A stretch of 64,000 nt of DNA from Candidatus Pelagibacter giovannonii (GTDB taxonomy: Bacteria > Pseudomonadota > Alphaproteobacteria > Pelagibacterales > Pelagibacteraceae): NCBI RefSeq assembly GCF_012276695.1, contig NZ_CP038852.1:434001-498000 (forward strand), given 5' to 3'. The first letter of the stretch is position 1, and each line of letters starts with the position of its first letter. A model generated the notes under the pieces. The model was not told the DNA's origin, searched no databases, and saw nothing but the letters and a program-made list of their open reading frames with translations. The position numbers and the translations under genes are program-made. Of this stretch, positions 19,900 through 29,198 are shown in pieces.

Positions 19900-20445
19900 A
19901 TGCTTGAAGCTTTAAAAGATTTTTATCAGGTAGTTTCTTTAATAGACCTAATATTTATAATCATTACAATTTTTTCAGTTATCAAGTGTTATAGTAAAGG
20001 TTTTGTTTTAAGTTTATTGTCAGCTTCAAAGTGGTTGTTGGCATATGTTGTAACTTTAATTCTTTTTCCAAAAGCTAAGCCTTATTTTAAAAATATAATT
20101 GATAGTGAATATGTCTTAGATATTGCACTCGGTATAACTATTTTTGTTTTAGTGGTCTTTATTATTCTAATTGCAAACAAGGCTATTAGTAAAACAGTAA
20201 AATTTGTGGGATTAGGAAGGCTCGATTCCTTATTTGGCTTATTTTTTGGATTTATTCGAAGTTATGTTATCTGTATTTGTTTATTTTCAGTTATAGATAT
20301 TGTGTATAATTATAGTAAATGGCCAATTAATACTGATAAATCATACACCTTTCCATACATAGAAAAAGGTAGTAATTATTTATTGAAAGAGTTTCCAAAT
20401 GAAAAAAACTATCAAGATTCTAAAGAAAAAATTGAAGAACTATAA
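19900..20445 (+). CDS. cvpA: CvpA-family membrane protein
   Basis: A 181-residue protein with four hydrophobic segments in the first 140 residues (about 17-32, 40-58, 70-92 and 105-135) and a polar C-terminus. The family is named from colicin V production and is widely found just upstream of purF, as here. The molecular function is not established. The 3' end overlaps the annotated start of purF by 47 bp, an unusually long overlap even for this genome. Confidence 0.85.
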   Translation: MLEALKDFYQVVSLIDLIFIIITIFSVIKCYSKGFVLSLLSASKWLLAYVVTLILFPKAKPYFKNIIDSEYVLDIALGITIFVLVVFIILIANKAISKTVKFVGLGRLDSLFGLFFGFIRSYVICICLFSVIDIVYNYSKWPINTDKSYTFPYIEKGSNYLLKEFPNEKNYQDSKEKIEEL

Positions 20446-21880
20446 TCCAAAACTTAAAGAGGAATGCGGTGTATTTGGTATAAGCAATAGTAATGATGCT
20501 GCTGCCCTAACTGCTTTAGGTCTCCATGCACTTCAGCATAGAGGTCAGGAAGGATGTGGGATTGTATCATTTGATGGGAAAAAATATCATTCAGAAAAAA
20601 GATTTGGTCTGGTTGGAGATAATTTTAACAAAGAAAAAGTATTGAAAAATTTACTTGGGAAATATGCTATTGGTCATAACAGATATAGTACTACTGGTGA
20701 AAATACCTTAAGAAATATCCAGCCTTTCTTTGCAGATACTAACGCAGGTGGTATTGGTGTTGCACATAATGGAAATTTGACTAACTCTGTTACACTTAGA
20801 AATAAGTTAGTTGAAGATGGAGCAATTTTTTACACAACGTCAGATACTGAAACAATTGTTCAATTGATAGCAAAATCAAAAAGAAACAAAACTGTTGATA
20901 AGGTTATTGATGCTATATTTCAAATTCAAGGTGGCTACGCATTGGTTATGCTTACACAAAACACGTTAATAGGTGTTAGGGACCCACATGGAATACGGCC
21001 TTTAATTATTGGTAAAATAAAAGATAGTTACGTCTTAGCATCCGAAACATGTGCGCTAGATATTATAGGAGCAAAGTACGTAAGAGATGTAGAAAATGGT
21101 GAAATTGTTTTAATTGAAAACAATGAGTTAAAAAGTTTTAAACCCTTCCCTGCAAGAAAAGTTAGGCCTTGTGTTTTTGAATATATTTATTTTGCAAGAC
21201 CAGATAGTTTATTAGATGGAAAATCAGCTTATGAGCATAGAAAAAACCTAGGTATAGAGCTTGCTAAAGAAAATAAGATTGATGCAGATATAATAGTTCC
21301 TGTACCGGACTCAGGGAATGCGGCAGCACTTGGATTTGCTCAGCACTTAAAAATTAATTTTGAATTAGGTTTAATTAGAAATCATTATGTTGGAAGAACG
21401 TTTATAGAACCCAGTCAAAAGATTAGAAGTTTGGGGGTTAAATTAAAATTAAATGCTAATCAATCTACAATTAAAGATAAAAGAATTATTTTGATAGATG
21501 ACTCGCTTGTAAGAGGAACAACTTCACATAAAATTGTTAAAATGCTTTATGACGCTGGTGCAAAAGAGGTCCATGTTAAAATTGCCTGTCCAGAAATTAG
21601 ATATCCTGACTTTTATGGAGTGGATACACCAACTAAAAAAGAGCTTCTTGCGGCAAACAAAACAAATGAAGAAATTTGTGAATATATAGGTGCCAAATCT
21701 TTGGATTTTTTATCACTTGAGGGTTTGTATAGAGCAATAGGATTTGAAAAACGTAATGACATGTATCCACAATTAACAGATCATTATTTTACAGGTGAAT
21801 ACCCAGTTAAACCTATAGACGAGCTGGGTGATGATAAAATTACTCAATTATCATTGTTAAGCACTGCTTCGAATAACTAA
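20399..21880 (+). CDS. purF: Amidophosphoribosyltransferase
   Basis: PurF catalyses the first committed step of purine synthesis: PRPP plus glutamine gives phosphoribosylamine. The N-terminal glutaminase begins at the nucleophile Cys23 in EECGVFGI, after a basic stretch that would be a cleaved propeptide; GLHALQHRGQEGCGI, GHNRYSTTG and VAHNGNLTN follow. The C-terminal PRTase has VPVPDSGNAAALGFA and the PRPP loop IILIDDSLVRGTT. The ATG at 20399 lies well inside cvpA; a TTG at 20432, eleven residues before the active-site Cys, would shorten the overlap and is a reasonable alternative start. Confidence 0.94.
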   Translation: MKKTIKILKKKLKNYNPKLKEECGVFGISNSNDAAALTALGLHALQHRGQEGCGIVSFDGKKYHSEKRFGLVGDNFNKEKVLKNLLGKYAIGHNRYSTTGENTLRNIQPFFADTNAGGIGVAHNGNLTNSVTLRNKLVEDGAIFYTTSDTETIVQLIAKSKRNKTVDKVIDAIFQIQGGYALVMLTQNTLIGVRDPHGIRPLIIGKIKDSYVLASETCALDIIGAKYVRDVENGEIVLIENNELKSFKPFPARKVRPCVFEYIYFARPDSLLDGKSAYEHRKNLGIELAKENKIDADIIVPVPDSGNAAALGFAQHLKINFELGLIRNHYVGRTFIEPSQKIRSLGVKLKLNANQSTIKDKRIILIDDSLVRGTTSHKIVKMLYDAGAKEVHVKIACPEIRYPDFYGVDTPTKKELLAANKTNEEICEYIGAKSLDFLSLEGLYRAIGFEKRNDMYPQLTDHYFTGEYPVKPIDELGDDKITQLSLLSTASNN

Positions 21881-21961
21881 ATTAACTATCATATAATTCT
21901 CATAAAGAAAGTCTGAATATAAAGACTTTAAAATGAACATTAAACCCTTATATATAAATCA

Positions 21962-23257
21962 ATGATCACTCACAAAGAGCACATAATCAAATATTTTGAA
22001 TCTGGAATTAAAGATATTAAAGATTTTAAAATTGGTATTGAACATGAAAAATTTTTGTTTGATGAAAAAACAAACAAAAGAGTAGACTACTCTACTGTCC
22101 TTAAAATGTTTTCACTACTAAGTGAGTTTGGATGGAAGCCAATAATGGAAAAAGAAAATATTATTGGGTTGCAAAAACAAGGAAAAAGCATCACCCTAGA
22201 ACCTGGAAATCAAATTGAATTATCAGGAGATAAATTAAACAATATTCATGAGGCTTGTGCCGAATCTCATGATTACTTATTTGAATTACAACAAGTAACT
22301 AAAAAATTGAATTTAAAAATTGTTAGTGCTGGTTTTGATCCTATTTCAAGCCTTAGTGGAGTTCCTAATAATCCAAAACAAAGATATCAAGTAATGACTA
22401 AAGATATGCCTAATGGTGGTGCTTTAAGCTTAGACATGATGTATAGGACTTGTGGTACACAACTTAATTTAGATTACGATTCTGAAAAAGATTTTATTAA
22501 AAAATTTAAAATAATAAATTCTATAGTTCCTATATCTATTGCACTATTTGCAAATTCTTCAATTGTTGAAAAGAAAAATAGTGGTTACAGCTCTTATCGA
22601 TCTAAAGTTTGGCAAGAAACATCAAGAGGGGGTTTACCTGAAGTTTTTTTTGATAATATGGATTTTGAAAAATATGCAGATTTTTCAATAAACTTTCCTT
22701 TATTATTTATTCAAAACGAAAAAGAATATTTATCAGGAAGCAATTATTCATTTTCGGATTTCATGAATGGAAAAATTAATGAAATTAATAACCGACTTCC
22801 AACTGAAGGCGATTTAACCACTCACCTAAGTACAATTTTTACAGAAAATAGACTTAAGAAATATATAGAATTAAGATCTATGGACACTTGTGGTTGGGAC
22901 TGCTTGTGTTCTGGGCCTGCTTTTAACACTGGAATTTTATATGGTAACTTAGATGAGGCTTACGAATTAATCTCTAAGTGGGATAAAAATAAAATAATTA
23001 ATGCGTACCTAGAAGCACCTAAAAAAGGTTTTAATACTGAGTTGATGGGAAAAGATCTATTACATTGGTCATCATTGCTGCTAGGTATTTCAAGAAAAGG
23101 ATTATTAAACAGAGATATTTTGAATAAATCTAATGATAATGAGGCTAAATTTTTAAATCACCTTGATAAACTGATTGATAATAAGACAACAAACGCAGAT
23201 CATATGATGGATAAATTTTCTAAGAATGAAAATTTAAACGATTTATATGACAAATAA
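21962..23257 (+). CDS. gshA: Glutamate-cysteine ligase, plant/alphaproteobacterial type
   Basis: Catalyses ATP-dependent formation of gamma-glutamylcysteine, the first step of glutathione synthesis. The 431-residue protein is of the class shared by alphaproteobacteria and plants: FKIGIEHEKFLFDE near the N-terminus, EPGNQIELSGDKLNNIHEAC (ends of the segment), MYRTCGTQLNLDY, YSSYRSKVWQETS and LRSMDTCGWDCL. The next gene, overlapping by 11 bp, is glutathione synthase, so both steps are coupled. The 81-bp upstream gap carries a weak hairpin (AAAGTCT/AGACTTT, about 21908-21929). Confidence 0.92.
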   Translation: MITHKEHIIKYFESGIKDIKDFKIGIEHEKFLFDEKTNKRVDYSTVLKMFSLLSEFGWKPIMEKENIIGLQKQGKSITLEPGNQIELSGDKLNNIHEACAESHDYLFELQQVTKKLNLKIVSAGFDPISSLSGVPNNPKQRYQVMTKDMPNGGALSLDMMYRTCGTQLNLDYDSEKDFIKKFKIINSIVPISIALFANSSIVEKKNSGYSSYRSKVWQETSRGGLPEVFFDNMDFEKYADFSINFPLLFIQNEKEYLSGSNYSFSDFMNGKINEINNRLPTEGDLTTHLSTIFTENRLKKYIELRSMDTCGWDCLCSGPAFNTGILYGNLDEAYELISKWDKNKIINAYLEAPKKGFNTELMGKDLLHWSSLLLGISRKGLLNRDILNKSNDNEAKFLNHLDKLIDNKTTNADHMMDKFSKNENLNDLYDK

Positions 23258-24176
23258 GATAGTTGCAATTCAAGGTGATCATCCTTCAAAACTAAAACCC
23301 CTAACTGATACTAGTATATTTCTAGCCATTGAGGCACAAAGATTAAAATACAAAATTTTTTATTATGAGCCAAAAGACCTTTCAATAATCAACGATAAGG
23401 TTGTAGCTAATGGATATTACGTAGAATTTAGTTATTCAAATAAACGTTTTTTTAAAAAATTAAATCAGCAGAAACTAGAACTGACTAAATGTAAATATAT
23501 TTTGATACGTCAAGATCCTCCTTTTAATTTAGAATACATTTCAACTACTTACATTTTAGATAAAATAAAAGATAAAGTTAAAGTTATTAATAATCCAACA
23601 TCTATTAGAAATATTTCTGAAAAACTATACTCAACATCATTTCAAAAATATATGCCCACTACCATTTTTACAAAAGACATGAATGAAATTAATAAATTTT
23701 TTTCTAAAAATAAAAAAATGATTATTAAACCTATTCATAGCTTTAGTGGAAATGATATTCATTTATTTCAAAATAAGATAGATACTAAATTAATTAAAAA
23801 TTTCATAAAAAAGCATGGACATATTATGTGTCAAAAATTTTTACCTAAAATTAAGTTTGGAGATAAAAGAGTTTTTATAATTAATGGCAAAGTTTGTGGT
23901 GCCATCTCTAGAGTTCCAAAAAAAGGATCTTTTTTAAGTAACATGAGTAAAGGGGCCATACCTGTCTCAGTTAAATTAACAAAAATAGAAAACGAAATTT
24001 CAAATATAATTGGTAAAAGTCTTAAAAAAAACGACATCTACTTTTCTGGTATTGATTTTATTGACCAAAAATTAAATGGAGATATTAATGTTACATCTCC
24101 TACTGGATTAAAATCTTTTTATGATCTTACAAGTATTAATCTTGCAAAAATATTTTGGAAAGGATTAAAAGCTTGA
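23247..24176 (+). CDS. gshB: Glutathione synthase
   Basis: Adds glycine to gamma-glutamylcysteine. The 309-residue ATP-grasp protein shows IRQDPPFNLEYISTTYILD (the GshB family segment, about residues 88-106), IKPIHSFSGNDIHLF, MCQKFLPKIKFGDKRVFIINGK and a C-terminal GIDFIDQKLNGDINVTSPTG with metal-binding Asp and Asn. It overlaps gshA by 11 bp at its start. Its stop codon is shared with the TTG start of the following transporter (TTGA), so the three genes are probably one operon. Confidence 0.92.
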   Translation: MTNKIVAIQGDHPSKLKPLTDTSIFLAIEAQRLKYKIFYYEPKDLSIINDKVVANGYYVEFSYSNKRFFKKLNQQKLELTKCKYILIRQDPPFNLEYISTTYILDKIKDKVKVINNPTSIRNISEKLYSTSFQKYMPTTIFTKDMNEINKFFSKNKKMIIKPIHSFSGNDIHLFQNKIDTKLIKNFIKKHGHIMCQKFLPKIKFGDKRVFIINGKVCGAISRVPKKGSFLSNMSKGAIPVSVKLTKIENEISNIIGKSLKKNDIYFSGIDFIDQKLNGDINVTSPTGLKSFYDLTSINLAKIFWKGLKA

Positions 24177-25033
24177 ACAATTTAACTGAGCAACAAAAAG
24201 GTTCTTTACTCGCATTTGTTGCAGTAATGTTTATTACGCCTGACAGTTTATTTATTAGACTTTCTAATGTTGATACTTGGGGGCTTGTTTTTTATCGAGG
24301 TCTTATTCCTTTCATCACTGTATTTTTAGGAATGTTATTAATTTATAAATTAAATTTCTTTAAAATGCTTTTTTCAAGTGGTTATCATGGCTTACTTTAT
24401 ATTGGTACTTTTTCTGTAACTAATATTACATTTGTTGTTTCGATACAAAATACCAATGTTGCAAACACATTAGTTATGATTGCAATGGCTCCTATGTTAT
24501 CTGCGGTACTTGGTGCAATATTTTTAAAAGAATTACCAGATAGAAAAACATGGATTACAATATTTGTAACTTTTACAGCAGCTATTTATATATTCTACGA
24601 TTCATTACAGCTGGGTAACTTTTATGGAGATATATTAGGCTTAATAACTGCTTTAGGTTTAGCTGTTGGTGCAGTTACTATTAGATCTGCTAAGGATAAA
24701 AATCTAATTCCTGCAGCTGTTGTTGGAAAGCTAATTGTGGCTATGTTTGCACTTCTGTTTATTGAGAGTTTTGCACTAGTGGATAATGACCTAATCATTG
24801 TTCCTTTAATGTGTATTATGTGTGTTGCTATACCTTTTGTGCTTGTCACCATAGCTCCAAGGTTCATACCTGCAGCTGAAGTTAACTTATTTTTTTTATT
24901 AGAGACTATAATTGGTCCCATCTGGGTATGGTTGATTATTAAGGAGCAACCTAGTCTTGAAACTATACAGGGTGGTACTGTTATCATCACAGCCATTGCA
25001 ATCCACTCATTTATTAAATTAAAGAATTCTTAA
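24173..25033 (+). CDS. EamA-family (DMT) permease
   Basis: An inner-membrane transporter of the drug/metabolite superfamily with about ten hydrophobic helices arranged as two EamA repeats. I chose the TTG at 24173 because it overlaps the gshB stop as TTGA, the overlap style of this genome; a further TTG at 24155 would add six residues. Motifs include TNVANTLVMIAMAPMLSAVLGAIFL in the first repeat (positions about 90-114) and EVNLFFLLETIIGPIWVW in the second. Substrate is unknown. It is one of three EamA permeases in the window. Confidence 0.8.
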   Translation: MNNLTEQQKGSLLAFVAVMFITPDSLFIRLSNVDTWGLVFYRGLIPFITVFLGMLLIYKLNFFKMLFSSGYHGLLYIGTFSVTNITFVVSIQNTNVANTLVMIAMAPMLSAVLGAIFLKELPDRKTWITIFVTFTAAIYIFYDSLQLGNFYGDILGLITALGLAVGAVTIRSAKDKNLIPAAVVGKLIVAMFALLFIESFALVDNDLIIVPLMCIMCVAIPFVLVTIAPRFIPAAEVNLFFLLETIIGPIWVWLIIKEQPSLETIQGGTVIITAIAIHSFIKLKNS

Positions 25034-25091
25034 TTTAATCATAATAAAGACTTGATTTACATTTAGATCGCAAATAAGTACGGTCAATTTT

Positions 25092-26393
25092 ATGAATAAA
25101 GTTTTAAAGAATTCTTGGGCATTGTTTTTAGGTATGGGCTTTTTAATGATGGCCTATGGATTTCAGGGTTCACTCCTAGGTGTAAGAGCTGTTCAAGAAG
25201 AATTCAGTTTAGCTTCAACTGGTTTTATGATGTCTGGGTATTTTGTTGGATATTTTATTGGTACATCAACAATTACTGTTCTTATATCTAGAGTTGGTCA
25301 TATTAGAGTTTTTGCAGCTTTTGCATCTTTAGCATCTTTAGTTATTTTAGTTCACTCAGTTTTTGTTAATCCTCTTGTTTGGTTTTTTTTAAGAGTGTTA
25401 ACAGGAATAAGCATGGTTTGTATTTATACAGTTGCTGAAAGTTGGCTAAACGATAGATCATCCAATAAAAATAGAGGAAGTGTTTTGTCTATTTATATGG
25501 TCATTTTATATGGCTCAATGGGTATAGGAATGTTTTTACTAAATTTTAGTAGTCCTGCAAATTATGAACCTTTCATATTAATTTCAATCATTACATCTAT
25601 TGCACTTATACCTATTCTCTTAACTAAAAAAAAACCACCAACATTTAAAAAAATTAAAGGTATGCCTTTAAAAGAACTTTATGAAACTTCACCATTTGGA
25701 ATGGTAAGTGCTCTTTTTTATGGAACAATCCAGTCAGCGCTATTTACATTGTTAGCAGTATATGCGGCATCAATGAATTTTACTATTTTTCAAATATCAC
25801 TTGTAACTTTTCTTTTAGCAATTTCTGGTGCTATCTCTCAATATCCTATTGGAAAGCTTTCTGACAAATATGATAGAAGAAAAGTAATAGTCATCTCAAC
25901 TTTCGGTGCTTCTTTTTTTGCTTTACTTGCTATTCTATCATCAGGTCAAATGTACTTGCCTGGTGAACTTGCTACAAGCAAAGTATGGTTTTTTATTTTT
26001 TTAATTTTATTTTCTATTTGTAGCTTACCGATGTTCTCTTTAATTTGTGCACATACTAATGATTATATACCAAAAGAAAAATTTGTAGCAGCTGGGGCAG
26101 GTATACAGTTTACATTTGGCTTGGGCGCTATGAGTGGTCCATTCCTTTGTTCAATATTTATGAATGTTGTTGGCTCTAATGGTTTTTTTGTATTTTTACT
26201 TTTCTTTCATGCTTTAATAGGTGTGTTTGGTGTATATAGAATGAGAGTTAGACAAACAGTTGAAAACCCAGACTCTCAGTTCGTCGCTATGCCTTCAACT
26301 ATTACACCTGCTGGTATTGAATTAAATCCAACAACAGAACCTATTGAAGAACCCAAAAAACCTGAAGAGGTTCAACCAGTAACAAATCTTTAA
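25092..26393 (+). CDS. Major facilitator superfamily transporter, YcaD-like
   Basis: A 433-residue protein with twelve hydrophobic segments and a hydrophilic proline- and glutamate-rich tail of about 45 residues. The sequence VAESWLNDRSSNKNRGSVLSIYM is typical of the YcaD branch, and GKLSDKYDRRKVIV is the MFS motif A between helices 8 and 9. The substrate is unknown. The 58-bp gap upstream may hold its promoter. The 3' end overlaps the convergent flavoprotein gene by 4 bp. Confidence 0.82.
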   Translation: MNKVLKNSWALFLGMGFLMMAYGFQGSLLGVRAVQEEFSLASTGFMMSGYFVGYFIGTSTITVLISRVGHIRVFAAFASLASLVILVHSVFVNPLVWFFLRVLTGISMVCIYTVAESWLNDRSSNKNRGSVLSIYMVILYGSMGIGMFLLNFSSPANYEPFILISIITSIALIPILLTKKKPPTFKKIKGMPLKELYETSPFGMVSALFYGTIQSALFTLLAVYAASMNFTIFQISLVTFLLAISGAISQYPIGKLSDKYDRRKVIVISTFGASFFALLAILSSGQMYLPGELATSKVWFFIFLILFSICSLPMFSLICAHTNDYIPKEKFVAAGAGIQFTFGLGAMSGPFLCSIFMNVVGSNGFFVFLLFFHALIGVFGVYRMRVRQTVENPDSQFVAMPSTITPAGIELNPTTEPIEEPKKPEEVQPVTNL

Positions 26394-27571
26394 GCGTATT
26401 GGCCAGCCACATACCCAGAAGACCAAGCCCATTGAAAATTATAACCACCTAAATGGCCAGTAACATCTACAACTTCTCCAATAAAAAATAATCCAGGGTG
26501 TTTATTGGACATCATTGTTTTAGAAGAAATTTCTTCAGTGTCAATACCACCCAATGTAACTTCTGCAGTTCTATAACCTTCAGTTCCAATCGGATTTATC
26601 GCCCAAGCATTTATAGAATTACTCAAGCTGGTTAATACTTTGTTAGATAATTCACATATATTTCCATTAACGCTATTTTCATTACAGATTATATGAGCTA
26701 ATCGTTTAGGAAGGATTTCAGAAATTATAATGCTTATATCTTGTTTAGGATTAGAAATTTTTCTATCATTTAGAAATCTATCTACATCTAGTTTTGGTGA
26801 TAAGTTGACTTTGATATCATCTCCCAATTTCCAATAAGAAGAAATTTGTAATATAGAGGGTCCGCTCAAACCTCTATGGGTAAACAACATCCCTTCTTCA
26901 AAAAAAGTTTTTTTAAATGAAACAACTGCTTCAACAGATAACCCTGTAAGTTCCTTGCAAATTGCTAGTATTTTTTCACTAAAAGTTAAAGGAACTAATG
27001 CTGGTAATGTTTCAATAACTTTTAAATTAAATTTTTGAGCAATATCATAGCCAAATTTACTTGCTCCAATTTTTGGAATAGATAGACCACCCGTTGCAAT
27101 AATTAAAGATTCACAAAAATATTTATCCTCACCAACAACTATAAAATATTTATTATCTTGTTTATCTATATCATCAATAGTTGTATTTTTTTTTAAAACT
27201 ACATTTGCCATCTCACACTCTAAAAGTAACATATCTATGATTTGTTGAGCACTTTCGTCACAAAAGAGTTGTCCTAATTTTTTTTCATGAAATTTAATAT
27301 TATGTTTTTTTATTAAATCTATGAAGTTATTTTGGGTGTATTGTTTTAAAGCTGATATTACAAATTTTGGATTGCTTGATATAAACTTACTGGGGTGAGT
27401 ATGTATGTTTGTAAAATTACATCTTCCACCACCAGATATTCTAATTTTTTCTCCTATTTTTTTTGCATGATCAACTAAAAGTACTTTTCTTCCACGCTTA
27501 CCAGCTTCTATAGAACTCATCATGCCAGCAGCACCTGCACCTACAACAATAACATCAAATTTTTCTGTCAT
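26390..27571 (-). CDS. HI0933/BaiN-family flavoprotein
   Basis: A 393-residue NAD(P)/FAD-dependent oxidoreductase of the HI0933 family. It begins with a dinucleotide-binding fold (VVGAGAAGMMSSIEAGKRG), then the diagnostic ISGGGRCNFTN, FTHRGLSGPSILQISSYW, VTLGGIDTEEISSKTM and the C-terminal GEVVDVTGHLGGYNFQWAWSSG. The reaction is not firmly known for most members; BaiN in gut bacteria reduces bile-acid intermediates, which is no guide here. It stands upstream of nothing on its strand and is preceded by slyX-yajQ in divergent layout. Confidence 0.85.
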   Translation of the reverse strand: MTEKFDVIVVGAGAAGMMSSIEAGKRGRKVLLVDHAKKIGEKIRISGGGRCNFTNIHTHPSKFISSNPKFVISALKQYTQNNFIDLIKKHNIKFHEKKLGQLFCDESAQQIIDMLLLECEMANVVLKKNTTIDDIDKQDNKYFIVVGEDKYFCESLIIATGGLSIPKIGASKFGYDIAQKFNLKVIETLPALVPLTFSEKILAICKELTGLSVEAVVSFKKTFFEEGMLFTHRGLSGPSILQISSYWKLGDDIKVNLSPKLDVDRFLNDRKISNPKQDISIIISEILPKRLAHIICNENSVNGNICELSNKVLTSLSNSINAWAINPIGTEGYRTAEVTLGGIDTEEISSKTMMSNKHPGLFFIGEVVDVTGHLGGYNFQWAWSSGYVAGQYA

Positions 27572-27587
27572 GGATTAATAATAAAAT

Positions 27588-27794
27588 TTAGTAATGTGGA
27601 GGTTTTTTATCAATCATAACCATTCCCGCATCATCACTATTCTCTAATTCATTAATTCTTTTTTCAATATTTGAAATTTGTTTTTTTAAAACTGATACTT
27701 CTTTTTGCTGAGAATACAGTTCATTGCTCATTTGGGATATTTCATTTTGAAGAAAGCTGATCTGTTCTTCTAACTTTTTGACTAAATCTTCCAT
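27588..27794 (-). CDS. slyX: SlyX-like small coiled-coil protein
   Basis: A 68-residue protein made almost entirely of one heptad-rich helix, ending in KKPPHY, the conserved C-terminus of SlyX proteins. I start it at the ATG at 27794 (MEDLVKKLEEQ) because this matches the usual SlyX N-terminus; a longer reading from 27830 adds twelve residues with no family match. Function of SlyX is unknown. It lies 16 bp ahead of the flavoprotein gene on the same strand and is divergent from yajQ. Confidence 0.8.
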   Translation of the reverse strand: MEDLVKKLEEQISFLQNEISQMSNELYSQQKEVSVLKKQISNIEKRINELENSDDAGMVMIDKKPPHY

Positions 27795-27883
27795 ATAAAT
27801 ACAACTTAAAAGAGTTTCAAAATAAATCAAATAGTCAATTATTAAAATTTTTGTTAAGGTTGAATTATAAGATAATAAAAATT

Positions 27884-28369
27884 ATGCCTTCATTTGATGT
27901 AATCAGTAAAATTAGCTACCCAGAATTTGATAATGCTCTTGCCAACTGTTTAAGGGAAATTAGCAATAGATTTGATTTTAAAGGACTTAATATTTCAATT
28001 GAAAGAAAAGATAAGATTATTACCACATTAGCACCTGATGAATTAAAACTAAAACAAGTAAATGAATTATTGCAAGTTCATCTTATAAGACGAAAAGTAG
28101 ATCCAAGATTCATAACAATTAAAAATTCAGAAAATGCTGCAGGTTCATCAATTAGACAAGTTAGCGAACTAGAAGAAGGTATTAGCCAAGAAAATGCAAA
28201 AAAGATTATTGCTGAAATAAAGAAACTAAAACTTAAAATTCAGATTAAAATTCAAGGAGAAGATTTACGAGCTGAAGGAAAAAAAAGAGATGACCTTCAA
28301 GAAGCAATGTCAGCAATAAGTGCTGTTGATATTGGTCTACCCATAGAATTTGTTAACTTCAGAGATTAA
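27884..28369 (+). CDS. yajQ: YajQ-family nucleotide-binding protein
   Basis: A 161-residue protein with two ferredoxin-like folds; family members bind nucleotides and in Xanthomonas a YajQ protein binds cyclic di-GMP. The start at 27884 gives MPSFDVISKISYPEFDNAL, the conserved opening, rather than the longer reading from 27851. Other signatures are RFDFKG, LKIQIKIQGEDLRAEGKKRDDLQ (about residues 115-137) and LPIEFVNFRD at the end. It is divergent from slyX across 89 bp. Confidence 0.92.
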   Translation: MPSFDVISKISYPEFDNALANCLREISNRFDFKGLNISIERKDKIITTLAPDELKLKQVNELLQVHLIRRKVDPRFITIKNSENAAGSSIRQVSELEEGISQENAKKIIAEIKKLKLKIQIKIQGEDLRAEGKKRDDLQEAMSAISAVDIGLPIEFVNFRD

Positions 28370-28482
28370 AAATCATAAAATAACAATCATAGGTTGAACT
28401 CATTTTAGACAGTATTTAAAAGAATTAATATAAATCTGGTTGAATATTAATAATTTCTTTGATCAAATAATTTTTTAAAAAA

Positions 28483-29196
28483 ATGCCTTTAAAAAATAAA
28501 AAAAAAAAGAAAATTAAATCTTCAAAAAATAGGTCTAGCTTGACAAGGCTAGCTTCTATTACCACCAATACTTTAAGTAATGCATATTCAAAATATAAAA
28601 AAAATGTAGAAAAGAAAAAAATCAAAGAAATTAAGTTAAAAAAACTTGAAGAAAAAAATGAGATTTTAAAAGAACAAAAAGAATTAAAAATTTTGAAAGA
28701 AAAACTTCAAAAAGAAAATAATAAATTAAATTTAAAAGATAAGGAATTAAAAATTAAAGAAGAGTCTATTAAAACAGAAAATAAAAGACTAATTAAAAAA
28801 GATGAAGATTTGGGTCAAATTGACAAAGACCTCAGAGTAAAAGAAAAAGAACTCAAGCTTAAAGGAGAAGAACAAAATAGAAAAGAATTAGATTTAAGAG
28901 TTAGGGAAGAAGAACAAAAAAACAAAGAATTAAAGGAAAGAAGAAAAAAAGAAAAATTTTTAAAAGAAATAAGAGATCAAGAGGAATTAAAGAAAGAAAT
29001 TGAAAATATTAAATTGAAAGAATGGGAAGAAAAATTTGACCAAGAACAAAAATTAAAATTACAAGAAGAATTAATAAAAGAACAAAAGTTTAAAGAAAGA
29101 GAATTTGCAAAAAAAGAGATAGATAATAATCAAGACTCAGAGGTAACTACTTCAGCTTTAGAAGATTTTAAAATCGACAAAACCTCGCAAAACTAA
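28483..29196 (+). CDS. Highly charged coiled-coil protein of unknown function
   Basis: I do not recognise this 237-residue protein. After a very basic N-terminus (KNKKKKKIKSSKNRSSLTRL) nearly the whole chain is Lys/Glu/Leu heptads, with loosely repeated units such as LKDKELKIKEE, LRVKEKELKLKGEE and LRVREEEQKNKEL between about residues 80 and 150. The last 25 residues lose the pattern (SEVTTSALEDFKIDK). No signal peptide or membrane segment is visible, so a cytoplasmic, possibly nucleic-acid- or membrane-associated filament is plausible. It sits at the left edge of the repeat island, 2 bp before the decayed ORF6C copy. Confidence 0.65.
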   Translation: MPLKNKKKKKIKSSKNRSSLTRLASITTNTLSNAYSKYKKNVEKKKIKEIKLKKLEEKNEILKEQKELKILKEKLQKENNKLNLKDKELKIKEESIKTENKRLIKKDEDLGQIDKDLRVKEKELKLKGEEQNRKELDLRVREEEQKNKELKERRKKEKFLKEIRDQEELKKEIENIKLKEWEEKFDQEQKLKLQEELIKEQKFKEREFAKKEIDNNQDSEVTTSALEDFKIDKTSQN

Positions 29197-29198
29197 AC

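Noticed and set aside
21908-21929. Hairpin after purF as an intrinsic terminator
   Set aside because: AAAGTCT/AGACTTT can pair but is followed by AAAATG rather than a T-run, and the stem is weak.
24622-24996. 124-codon minus-strand frame inside the DMT permease
   Set aside because: Composition (Ile, Thr, Pro repeats) is that of an antisense of transmembrane codons; no ribosome site or motif.
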